From contig NVWR01000005.1 of NCBI GenBank assembly GCA_002746275.1, positions 182,322 to 194,876 of the forward strand: 12,555 bases of DNA, in the 5' to 3' direction. Shown here one piece after another: positions 6,008-12,555 of the stretch (positions are counted from its first letter, which is position 1; each line of letters starts with the position of its first letter). The notes under the pieces were generated by a model. It did not search any database. It saw nothing but the letters and a program-made list of their open reading frames with translations, and was not told the DNA's origin. The stretch comes from Rhodobiaceae bacterium. GTDB taxonomy: Bacteria > Pseudomonadota > Alphaproteobacteria > Parvibaculales > Parvibaculaceae. Position numbers and translations under genes: made by a program.

Positions 6008-7582
6008 ATGGTCGCGCATATTGAAACCGTTGCCTTTTTGGGGCTCGAGGCGAAGCCTGTGGATGTGCAGGTACAGATTTCCGCGGGCCTGCCCACGTTT
6101 ACGATTGTGGGCCTGCCGGATAAGGCCGTGGGGGAAAGCCGGGAGCGGGTGCGCGCCGCCCTCACCGCCATTGGTCTGGGCCTGCCGCCAAAACGCATCA
6201 CCGTTAATCTGGCACCCGCCGACCTTCCCAAGGAAGGCAGTCATTTTGATCTGCCCATCGCGCTTGGACTGCTGGTGGCGCTGGATGTTATCTCCGCCTC
6301 TGATCTTGATCGGTTTGTCGTTCTGGGAGAGCTCTCTCTTGATGGGGCCATCACCGGTGTGGCGGGCACGCTGCCAGCCGCCATGGCCGCCAACGCGCGG
6401 GGCCGGGGTCTGATCTGCCCGGCAGTGTGTGGGGCAGAGGCAGCCTGGGCAGGCTTTGGTGACGCAACAGCCGGTGTGGTGGCGCCCGCCACGATCGTCC
6501 AGCTTATCAATCATCTCAAAGGCTCACAGCTCCTCACCGAACCCAAACCTCTGGCCCCAAAGGATGAGGATGCGCTCCCGAGCCTGCCCGACATGAAAGA
6601 CATCAAGGGTCAGGAGAGCGCAAAGCGCGCACTCGAAGTTGCCGCTGCAGGAGGCCACAACATGCTGATGGTCGGCCCGCCGGGTGCTGGCAAGTCCATG
6701 CTGGCGGCCCGCCTGCCCGGCATCCTGCCACCGCTCACTCCCCGCGAAATGCTGGACACATCAAGGATTGCGAGCATTTCTGGAGAGCTGGCGCCGGGTC
6801 TGCCGGGGGGCGGCTTGAGCCAGCGCCGACCCTATCGCGCGCCTCACCACTCCGCCTCCATGGCGGCCCTCATTGGCGGTGGCCTGCGGGTCAAACCGGG
6901 GGAAGTGTCGCTCGCCCATGCGGGTGTGCTCTTCCTGGATGAACTGCCTGAATTTCCCCGTCAGGTTCTGGACAGCCTGCGTCAGCCCATCGAGACCGGA
7001 GAAGCGGTCATCGCCCGGGCCAATTCCCATGTCACCTTTCCCGCCCGCTTCCAGCTCATCGCCGCCATGAACCCGTGCCGCTGTGGCCATGCGGGGGACA
7101 TGACGCGCGCTTGCGCCCGGGTGCCCAAATGCGTGCTCGCCTATCAGGCGAAATTGTCAGGCCCCCTGATCGACCGCATCGACATCCATATCGAAGTCCC
7201 GCCGGTCAGCGCCCGGGATCTGGGACTTCCTCCGGCGGCGGAGGGAAGTGCGGAAGTGGCCCTCCGCGTCGCCGCTGCCAGAGCCCGCCAGGAAGCACGA
7301 TATGAGGCGGCCCAGGCGGGGACAGACGGTATGGTGAGGATCAATGCTCACGCGGATGGGGAATTGTTGCAGACCAGCGCCGCTCTTGAAGACACCGCCC
7401 GCAACCTGTTGATGGAGGCTGCGGACCGCACGGGCCTCACCGCCCGGGGCTATCACCGAGTGCTCCGCGTTGCCAGAACCCTGGCTGATCTCGACAGTGC
7501 GGAGACCACCAGCCGCCTGCATGTGGCCGAAGCGCTCTCTTACCGGGCCCAAACCGGGCGGGCCCTGGGCGCGGTGGCCTGA
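6008..7582 (+). CDS. comM: ComM/YifB AAA+ ATPase (Mg-chelatase-like)
   Basis: ComM is a hexameric AAA+ helicase-like ATPase. In naturally competent bacteria it promotes branch migration during integration of transforming DNA; many non-competent species keep the gene. The 524-residue product has the full family architecture: an N-terminal Lon-protease-like fold domain (about 1-170) with GLPDKAVGESRERVRAAL (35-52), then the ATPase core with Walker A GPPGAGKS (223-230), PYRAPHHSAS (275-284), Walker B VLFLDELPEF (307-316) and a cysteine cluster C357-x-C359, C369, C375 of the usual MNPCxCG type. The C-terminal lid has RTGLTARGYHRVLRVARTLAD (473-493). Ribosome binding site AAGGGGG lies 5 bases before the ATG. 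The length is normal. In many alphaproteobacteria comM lies next to gshB; here it is about 2.8 kb away. No other competence gene is visible. Confidence 0.96.
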   Translation: MVAHIETVAFLGLEAKPVDVQVQISAGLPTFTIVGLPDKAVGESRERVRAALTAIGLGLPPKRITVNLAPADLPKEGSHFDLPIALGLLVALDVISASDLDRFVVLGELSLDGAITGVAGTLPAAMAANARGRGLICPAVCGAEAAWAGFGDATAGVVAPATIVQLINHLKGSQLLTEPKPLAPKDEDALPSLPDMKDIKGQESAKRALEVAAAGGHNMLMVGPPGAGKSMLAARLPGILPPLTPREMLDTSRIASISGELAPGLPGGGLSQRRPYRAPHHSASMAALIGGGLRVKPGEVSLAHAGVLFLDELPEFPRQVLDSLRQPIETGEAVIARANSHVTFPARFQLIAAMNPCRCGHAGDMTRACARVPKCVLAYQAKLSGPLIDRIDIHIEVPPVSARDLGLPPAAEGSAEVALRVAAARARQEARYEAAQAGTDGMVRINAHADGELLQTSAALEDTARNLLMEAADRTGLTARGYHRVLRVARTLADLDSAETTSRLHVAEALSYRAQTGRALGAVA

Positions 7583-7690
7583 AAGTAACGCTTTCTCAAG
7601 GCTGACACGGCAAAATTGAGGCGATCCGGGCAGTTTACGCCGGGCTCAATCCGTCCGCTCAAGCCTTGCCAGAAAAGACCGCCACCTCTC

Positions 7691-9772
7691 ATGTCGCCCA
7701 CCTTTCTCATCTCAGTGCCGTTTCTGCTCACCCTTGTGGGCGGACTGGTGTTGGGTGTCGCCTATCTGCTGCTGCGCGCGCGCCAACAGGCGAAGCACGC
7801 ACTGCTGCTGCTGGACGAAATCGAGTGCTTGAATGATGCCACCTGGGAATTGAAAGAAAGCGAAGAACGGTTCCGTGATCTTGTTGCCAATCAGGGCGAC
7901 GTGATTTTGCGTAAAGACCGGGACGGGTGCCTGACCTTTGTGAACCAGGTTTTTTGCGACACGTTTGATCTCAGCCGGGCAGACGCTTTGGGAAAACAAT
8001 TCGCCCCCGTTCTGCCCGACGGTGAAAAGCCGCGCCTGCTTGGCAGTTTTGCCGGGCTCGCTCTGCCGCCCTACCGGGTGCGCCACGACCAGCGTGTGAT
8101 GACGATCAGAGGCCCCCGCTGGTTTGTCTGGGAAGAGTTTGCCATTCGCGACGATGAGGGTCGCTTGAACGAAATCCAGACGGTGGGGCGCGACATCACC
8201 GACCGCAAGGCAACAGAAGAACGGTTGGGGGACGCGCTACGCCAGGCAGAGGCTGCGAACCAATCGAAGAGCCAGTTCCTGGCAACCATGAGCCATGAAA
8301 TTCGCACGCCCATGAACGGCGTGCTCGGCATGATCGGGTTCTTGCTCGACACAGACCTCACCCCGGCACAACGCTCCCATGCGAGCGCCGTGCAACGGTC
8401 CGGTGAGGCGCTCCTCACCATCATCAATGACATTCTCGACTTCTCCAAAATCGAGTCCGGCAAGTTCAACCTGACCAGTGCACCCTTCAACATCACAACG
8501 CTCGTCGAACAAGCGTGCGAACTGATGGCACCCGCTGCCTTTGAAAAAGGTATCGACATTGCGGGCCACGTTGACGTGGATGTGCCGAGCGAATTGGTCG
8601 GGGATGAATCGCGTTTGCGCCAGATCCTGATCAACCTGATCGGCAATGCGGTGAAGTTCACCCAAAAGGGCGGGGTTTTCGTATCCGTCGAACTTGGGAA
8701 CCCGGCAACGGCAGAAGAAACCACACCCATCACCATCAAGGTGGAAGATACCGGCATCGGGCTCAGCGAGATCGAGTGCGAAAAAATCTTCGGTGAATTT
8801 GCTCAGGCCGAGCAGGGTCACGACCGCCGCTTCGAAGGGACGGGTCTAGGTCTCACCATCACCAGACGTCTCGCACGCGCTATGGGCGGAGACGTGGCGG
8901 TAACAAGTGAAGAGGGGCGCGGCTCCTGTTTCTCTGTCACTGTGCCGCTGCCCTCGCGCAAACAGAGCGCCCCCCGCCTGCCCAAGACATTGCAGGGGCG
9001 TCGTGCAGTTGTGGCGGTGACGAGTGCGATGACCGGTCGTGCGGTCGCAGCCATGTTGAAGGACATGGGAGCCGAGGTCGCCATCTCACAGACCCTTGAA
9101 GGAGACTATGATCTCTTCATTACCGAGACCGGAATTGCCGAAGAAATTTCTGCTAACCAGTCCGCAGATGTTTTTCTTCTTACCTCACCGGGCGAAGCGT
9201 TGCCTGATCAGTTTGAGGCCACCTACCGGGGCTATCTTATGCGCCCGATACGCACCACCTCTTTTGTGGAGCGTCTGACGTCGCCACCGCAAACACTACA
9301 GTCAGAAAAAAAGACACCGGACGTGTCACGGCAGGCGACGGACACACAGGCCCAGCCCCCTGTACCAAAGATTGGTGCGCTGAAAGTTCTGGTGGCAGAA
9401 GACAATGAGCTCAACGCGACCTTGACCCGCATGATGGTCGAGCGCGCAGGCCACGAGCCCCACATGGTCGAGAGCGGTGTGGAAGCGCTTGCCGCGATGG
9501 AAGAAGCGGCCCCAGGGACCTACGACTTGGTCTTTATGGATTTGCACATGCCGCTGATGGATGGCTATGAAGCCACTCGGCGCATTCGTGCTCTGGGTCC
9601 TTCCAAGGGCGCTGTGCCCATCATTGCGCTCACCGCCAATGTTATGGAAGAGGATCGCAAAGCGTGCCTGAAGGCAGGCATGGATGATTACCTGTCCAAG
9701 CCCGTAGACCCGGCTGACCTGGCGGCCATGCTGGAAGCGTGGCGGGACAGGCGGTCAGAAAACGCGGCCTGA
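7691..9772 (+). CDS. Membrane hybrid histidine kinase (PAS-HisKA-HATPase-REC-REC)
   Basis: This 693-residue hybrid sensor kinase begins with one transmembrane segment (about 5-28) and almost no periplasmic part, then a coiled linker (31-60) and a PAS domain (about 58-175, ending VGRDITDRK). HisKA carries phosphoacceptor His202 in MSHEIRTPMNG (200-210). HATPase_c follows with the N-box NLIGNAVKFT (315-324), G1 DTGIG (353-357) and G2 GTGLGL (383-388). Region 436-530 looks like a degenerate receiver: the phosphoacceptor site in DLFITET is not Asp and the conserved Lys is Arg518. A complete receiver follows (about 564-685): Glu570-Asp571, phosphoacceptor Asp617 (FMDLHMP), Thr648, Lys670. There is no HPt domain, so a separate phosphotransfer protein is expected. 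The ATG at 7691 starts directly before the membrane segment; an in-frame TTG at 7616 would add 25 polar residues. It follows comM by 108 bases and could be co-transcribed. Ligand unknown. Confidence 0.93.
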   Translation: MSPTFLISVPFLLTLVGGLVLGVAYLLLRARQQAKHALLLLDEIECLNDATWELKESEERFRDLVANQGDVILRKDRDGCLTFVNQVFCDTFDLSRADALGKQFAPVLPDGEKPRLLGSFAGLALPPYRVRHDQRVMTIRGPRWFVWEEFAIRDDEGRLNEIQTVGRDITDRKATEERLGDALRQAEAANQSKSQFLATMSHEIRTPMNGVLGMIGFLLDTDLTPAQRSHASAVQRSGEALLTIINDILDFSKIESGKFNLTSAPFNITTLVEQACELMAPAAFEKGIDIAGHVDVDVPSELVGDESRLRQILINLIGNAVKFTQKGGVFVSVELGNPATAEETTPITIKVEDTGIGLSEIECEKIFGEFAQAEQGHDRRFEGTGLGLTITRRLARAMGGDVAVTSEEGRGSCFSVTVPLPSRKQSAPRLPKTLQGRRAVVAVTSAMTGRAVAAMLKDMGAEVAISQTLEGDYDLFITETGIAEEISANQSADVFLLTSPGEALPDQFEATYRGYLMRPIRTTSFVERLTSPPQTLQSEKKTPDVSRQATDTQAQPPVPKIGALKVLVAEDNELNATLTRMMVERAGHEPHMVESGVEALAAMEEAAPGTYDLVFMDLHMPLMDGYEATRRIRALGPSKGAVPIIALTANVMEEDRKACLKAGMDDYLSKPVDPADLAAMLEAWRDRRSENAA

Positions 9773-9791
9773 AGGCCCGGTCTTCTACCCC

Positions 9792-10256
9792 TTAGAGATC
9801 AAGAGCGAGACGGGGCAGAGAGCGTCCGGGAATGGATGCAGACGGCGATCGGCCGATCAACCGATAGCCACACCGCTCATAAAAACCTTGTGCATGCGGA
9901 TCGGCATCAACTTCAACACGGCATGCGCCCTTCTTTTTTGCCCGCATCTCCGCGTGAGCCATCAGCAGACTGCCCAGACCCGTACCAATGTGAGCGGGGT
10001 CGACGAACATGTCTTCAAGTTCCAGCACCCGGTCTTCATCCCCTCGCGCAAGCGCCACCATGCCCGTGATGGTGTCTTCCGATACGGCGACGGTAATGTG
10101 TTCGTTTCTAATGCGCTCTGGTGTGATGGTGAGTTCCGCAGCACAAGCCGCCATGAAATCAGCGTCATACCCCCAATAGGCTTTCGAGCGCAGCGCCAGC
10201 GCCGTCAGCGTCTCCGCATCCTCGATTTTTGCGACGCGAAGAAAAGCTGTCGACAT
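9792..10256 (-). CDS. GNAT family N-acetyltransferase
   Basis: This 154-residue cytoplasmic protein has the GCN5-related acetyltransferase fold. The acetyl-CoA pyrophosphate loop is HIGTGLG (89-95) after the strand LELEDMFVDP (78-87), and the end of the fold is ADPHAQGFYERCGYRLIG (118-135). An N-terminal segment with RSKAYWGYD (23-31) is shared by a set of small GNAT proteins of unknown substrate. The ATG at 10256 is preceded by GAGGTGA (10261-10267) with 4-base spacing, a strong ribosome binding site. It converges on the hybrid kinase gene with only 19 bases between stops and is divergent from the ampG-like gene. The substrate, protein or small molecule, cannot be told from sequence. Confidence 0.9.
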   Translation of the reverse strand: MSTAFLRVAKIEDAETLTALALRSKAYWGYDADFMAACAAELTITPERIRNEHITVAVSEDTITGMVALARGDEDRVLELEDMFVDPAHIGTGLGSLLMAHAEMRAKKKGACRVEVDADPHAQGFYERCGYRLIGRSPSASIPGRSLPRLALDL

Positions 10257-10286
10257 GATCTCACCTCACCGTTTGGGACTTACCTC

Positions 10287-10312
10287 CCGTCATGTTAGCA
10301 AACAGATGACGG
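10287..10312. promoter_or_regulatory. Perfect 7-bp inverted repeat in GNAT/ampG divergent region
   Basis: CCGTCAT (10287-10293) and ATGACGG (10306-10312) are perfect inverted copies 12 bases apart, in the 85-base gap between the divergent GNAT and AmpG-like genes. The position suits an operator that controls both promoters. One arm contains an in-frame alternative ATG (10306) for the permease, which would argue against an operator if that start were used. Confidence 0.35.
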
Positions 10313-10341
10313 TCAGGGGAACGGGCAAGGGCAGCAAACGA

Positions 10342-11712
10342 ATGCACGATCAATCAAAAATGGGTGAGGCAAACCTGTCCGGGCAGCTGCGCGATGTCTG
10401 GCGGGTCTACACAGAACGCCCGGTGCTCATCGTTATGGCTTTGGGTTTTTCCTCTGGTCTGCCGCTGGTTTTAACCGGCTCTACGCTCGCGCTCTGGATG
10501 GCGGATGAAGGTGTTGATCTGGGCACCATCGGGCTCTTTTCACTCGTCGGTCTGCCCTATGTGTTGAAGTTTCTCTGGGCACCGCTGGTCGATGCTGTGC
10601 GTGTTCCTTTTCTTTCCCGACTTCTGGGGCGTCGTCGGGGCTGGCTGATGGCAACGCAGCTTGCCCTCGTGGTGGCAATTGCTTTGATGGGGTTGGTTGA
10701 TCCGCTGCGCGCGCCGGGTCTCATGGCGCTGGCCGCCATCACCGTCGCCTTTCTGTCCGCCACGCAGGACATTGCCATTGATGCCTTTCGGGTGGAGACG
10801 CTGAAAGAAAATCAGCAAGCGGCAGGCGTGGCAAATTTCGTAGCCGCTTACCAAGTGGCAATGCGTCTTGTGGCGGGTGTAGGCACTGTTGCCGCCGTCT
10901 CTGTGTTCGGCTCTCTCGGGGCCGCACCAGATACCGTGTGGTCTTGGGCCTATGGATTGACGGCTCTGTTTATGGGGGTGGGGCTTATTGCGTCCTTGCT
11001 GGCGAGAGAGCCCGACGTCAGTGCGTCCATCGAAGCCGCGCAAGACAATCTGTCGTTTGCGACCCGCTTCAATCAGGCCGTAGTCAGCCCCTTCGCTGAC
11101 TTCGTTCAAAAGCGTGGATGGCTAAGCCTTCTGGCCTTTGTTGTTCTGTTTAAATTTGGCGATGCTTTTGCGGGTGCCATGGTCGCCCCTTTCGCCCTCG
11201 ACATCGGCTTTGAGAAAACCATCTACATCTCTGTGGCCAATGGCGTCGGCCTGCCTGCGGCTCTTGCGGGCGGCTTTGCAGGCGGCATGCTGGGCCGACT
11301 GGTGACCATGAAGACCGCTCTTTGGACGGCGGGCATTTTGCAGATGGTGTCGAACCTGGTCTTCTGCTGGCAGGCCTGGGTCGGGCCCGACGCCACGGCC
11401 CTGGGCGTGACGGTGGGCATTGAGGCTTTTACCAGTGGTTTTGGCACGGTGATCTTCGTGGCCTTTCTCTCCAGCCTTTGTGTAACGCGGGAGTTTACCG
11501 CGACCCAGTTTGCGCTGCTGACAGCGCTGGCGGCGGTGGGGCGGACAATCTTGTCGGCAAGTGCGGGATTTGCGGCGGCGGCGATCGGCTGGGTGCCGTT
11601 TTTCCTGCTCACCACTTTGGCCGCCGTCCCGGGGCTCTTGTTCCTCGTCTGGCTCGGTCGGCAAAACCTTCTCGACGGCGCAAATCCTCTCCGCGCTGCT
11701 GGAAAAGCATAA
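10342..11712 (+). CDS. ampG: AmpG-like muropeptide MFS permease
   Basis: AmpG imports N-acetylglucosaminyl-anhydro-muropeptides across the inner membrane for peptidoglycan recycling and, where AmpR/AmpC exist, affects beta-lactamase induction. The 456-residue product is highly hydrophobic with about 12 predicted membrane segments. Hallmarks near the N-terminus are GFSSGLPLVLTGSTLALW and TIGLFSLVGLPYVLKFLWAPL, with an RRRGW loop after the second/third helix pair and SATQDIAIDAFRVE in the fourth-fifth helix region, all typical of AmpG. Start choice is open: in-frame ATGs lie at 10255 (overlapping the GNAT start), 10306, 10342 and 10360. I prefer 10342, which has a purine-rich AAGGGC upstream (about 10328) and gives the usual short cytoplasmic N-terminus. 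Related AmpG-like acetyl-CoA/other permeases are the alternative. No ampD, nagZ or ampC is nearby. Confidence 0.87.
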   Translation: MHDQSKMGEANLSGQLRDVWRVYTERPVLIVMALGFSSGLPLVLTGSTLALWMADEGVDLGTIGLFSLVGLPYVLKFLWAPLVDAVRVPFLSRLLGRRRGWLMATQLALVVAIALMGLVDPLRAPGLMALAAITVAFLSATQDIAIDAFRVETLKENQQAAGVANFVAAYQVAMRLVAGVGTVAAVSVFGSLGAAPDTVWSWAYGLTALFMGVGLIASLLAREPDVSASIEAAQDNLSFATRFNQAVVSPFADFVQKRGWLSLLAFVVLFKFGDAFAGAMVAPFALDIGFEKTIYISVANGVGLPAALAGGFAGGMLGRLVTMKTALWTAGILQMVSNLVFCWQAWVGPDATALGVTVGIEAFTSGFGTVIFVAFLSSLCVTREFTATQFALLTALAAVGRTILSASAGFAAAAIGWVPFFLLTTLAAVPGLLFLVWLGRQNLLDGANPLRAAGKA

Positions 11713-11730
11713 GAAAATCAACTAGTTAAA

Positions 11731-11750
11731 TGTGACACACTGGGGTCACA
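11731..11750. promoter_or_regulatory. Inverted repeat TGTGAC-N8-GTCACA, candidate operator
   Basis: TGTGAC (11731-11736) and GTCACA (11745-11750) form a perfect 6-bp inverted repeat, 18 bases after the ampG-like stop and about 130 bases before the olsB start. The half-sites TGTGA and TCACA match those of CRP-type regulators, but the spacing between them is 10 rather than the usual 6, so a CRP site is not claimed. It may be an operator of another dimeric regulator. Confidence 0.4.
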
Positions 11751-11793
11751 ATAGAAGCCCAAAAGATCGGGGAAGCTGCGTAGCGCTTGCGGA

Positions 11794-11812
11794 ATGCCCC
11801 CCAAAAGGGCAT
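11794..11812 (+). other. Stem-loop in the olsB upstream region
   Basis: ATGCCC (11794-11799) pairs with GGGCAT (11807-11812) around a CCCAAAA loop. No T-run follows on the plus strand, so it is unlikely to be an intrinsic terminator; it may be a leader hairpin. Confidence 0.35.
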
Positions 11813-11878
11813 GCATGAAGCGTGCGAGCATAGGCCCCACCAAGCCCTGGGGACCAAACAGCGGGATCTGCGACGAGT

Positions 11879-12555
11879 ATGGCAAGTGACAGCATAGAAA
11901 TTGATAAGGGCAACCTCGTGAACCTGGACAATCAGGATCACCCTTCATTCGAACAAGGCCCGATGAGCTTTGGCCGGCGCGGGGACCTGGAAGTTCGGTT
12001 GGCGCAGACAATGGCAGAAATCGACGCTGTTCAGGCGCTGCGGTACCGCGTGTTCTATGAGGAAATGTCCGCGAAAGCCGATGCCGCCACACTTGCCTCT
12101 AAGCGTGACGCGGACCGGTTTGACGATTTTTGCGATCACCTGCTGGTCATCGACCATGCCCTGGTGCCAGACGGTCACAAGGGAGCAACCCCGCTTGAAG
12201 CTGTCGTGGGCTGCTACCGATTGTTGCGCCAGGAAGTGGCAGAGCAGCATGGAGGCTTTTACACTGCCAGCGAATTTAACATTGCGCCCATGTTGAAGCG
12301 GGCGGGCCCTGATGTCCGGTTTCTTGAACTTGGTCGTTCATGCGTACTCGAGCCCTATCGCAACAAGCGCACGGTAGAACTTCTCTGGCACGGCATCATG
12401 CACTATGTCGCGCATCACAAGATGGACGTGATGCTGGGGTGTGCGTCTTTTGAAACGACGGACCCCTCTGTCCTCGATATGCCCTTGTCCTATCTCCACT
12501 ACGAACACATGACGCCGGAAGACTGGTATGTCCGCGCGCGCGATGATCAGTATGT
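11879..12555 (+). CDS. olsB: OlsB-type (hemolysin-like) N-acyltransferase, 3' truncated by window edge
   Basis: The frame stays open to the window end (225 codons visible). It belongs to the GNAT-related acyltransferase family of OlsB, which transfers a 3-hydroxyacyl chain from acyl carrier protein to ornithine, the first step of ornithine lipid synthesis at the inner membrane. Diagnostic segments are LEVRLAQTMAEIDAVQALRYRVFYEEM (37-63), RFDDFCDHLLVID (80-92), VVGCYRLL (109-116), FYTASEFNI (127-135), FLELGRSCVLEPYR (148-161) and VMLGCASFETTDP (184-196). The ATG at 11879 is the first start after an in-frame stop at 11831 but has only a weak ribosome binding site. Met29 (11963) is an alternative, because conserved sequence begins only after it. 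Family members are often followed by the O-acyltransferase olsA, which would lie outside the window. Some relatives were annotated as hemolysins; that label is not well supported as a function. Confidence 0.88.
   Translation, partial: MASDSIEIDKGNLVNLDNQDHPSFEQGPMSFGRRGDLEVRLAQTMAEIDAVQALRYRVFYEEMSAKADAATLASKRDADRFDDFCDHLLVIDHALVPDGHKGATPLEAVVGCYRLLRQEVAEQHGGFYTASEFNIAPMLKRAGPDVRFLELGRSCVLEPYRNKRTVELLWHGIMHYVAHHKMDVMLGCASFETTDPSVLDMPLSYLHYEHMTPEDWYVRARDDQY

Larger units (their letters stand above)
11713..11878. other. Structured intergenic leader between ampG and olsB
   Basis: These 166 bases contain no plausible gene, although ATGs at 11811 and 11815 open frames of about 28 and 24 codons. 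The region holds two symmetric elements listed separately (11731-11750, 11794-11812), and a further GC-rich pairing possibility, GGCCCC (about 11833-11838) with GGGG-A-CC (about 11849-11855). It probably contains the olsB promoter and a structured 5' leader. No poly-T terminator for ampG is visible. Confidence 0.4.

Noticed and set aside
5618..6514. 298-codon minus-strand frame across the hydrolase/comM divergent region
   Set aside because: It overlaps the hydrolase in another frame and comM antisense; its composition is shadow-like and it has no ribosome binding site.
6008..7582. comM as evidence for a natural competence locus
   Set aside because: ComM is widespread in species not known to be competent and no other competence gene is in the window.
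7581..7595. GAAAG-TAACG-CTTTC hairpin right after comM as a terminator
   Set aside because: Stem of only 5 weak pairs and no T-run; not enough to call a terminator.
11122..11721. 199-codon minus-strand frame opposite ampG
   Set aside because: Highly charged, repeat-poor antisense of a membrane protein gene; no independent evidence of coding.

Overview
The window looks like chromosomal DNA of an alphaproteobacterium with moderately high GC. The protein families and the neighbourhood rsmI-yraN-dolP-gshB with a nearby comM fit that class. I cannot name the genus from sequence alone; a marine or soil Hyphomicrobiales/Parvibaculales-like organism is a guess.

Layout. Positions 1-175 are a probable divergent promoter region, possibly with the first codons of a leftward gene. 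A rightward cluster of housekeeping and envelope genes follows: rsmI (16S rRNA 2'-O-methyltransferase), yraN (nuclease-fold protein), a dolP-like BON-domain lipoprotein and gshB (glutathione synthetase), closed by a plausible terminator at 3221-3246. Next is a rightward diguanylate cyclase with a degenerate receiver domain. It converges on a leftward two-gene unit: a secreted pectinacetylesterase/Notum-type hydrolase followed by a VOC (glyoxalase-fold) protein. Divergent from this unit is comM (AAA+ ATPase of natural transformation), followed by a membrane hybrid histidine kinase. A leftward GNAT acetyltransferase is divergent from an AmpG-like muropeptide permease. The window ends inside an OlsB-type (hemolysin-like) N-acyltransferase of ornithine lipid synthesis, which is open at the right edge.

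Functional picture. The left part is translation and envelope maintenance plus glutathione synthesis. The middle holds c-di-GMP signalling and a secreted esterase, lying between gshB and comM, which are close neighbours in many alphaproteobacteria. The right part adds two-component signalling, peptidoglycan recycling and membrane lipid synthesis. Two signalling proteins carry receiver-like domains that have lost the phosphoacceptor aspartate. Several perfect short inverted repeats lie in promoter regions and are candidate operators.

I see no transposase, phage, CRISPR array, tRNA or rRNA. Every stretch over 300 bases contains a gene. I found no convincing wholly new system; the second-look items are the degenerate receivers, the inverted repeats, and the gene block between gshB and comM.
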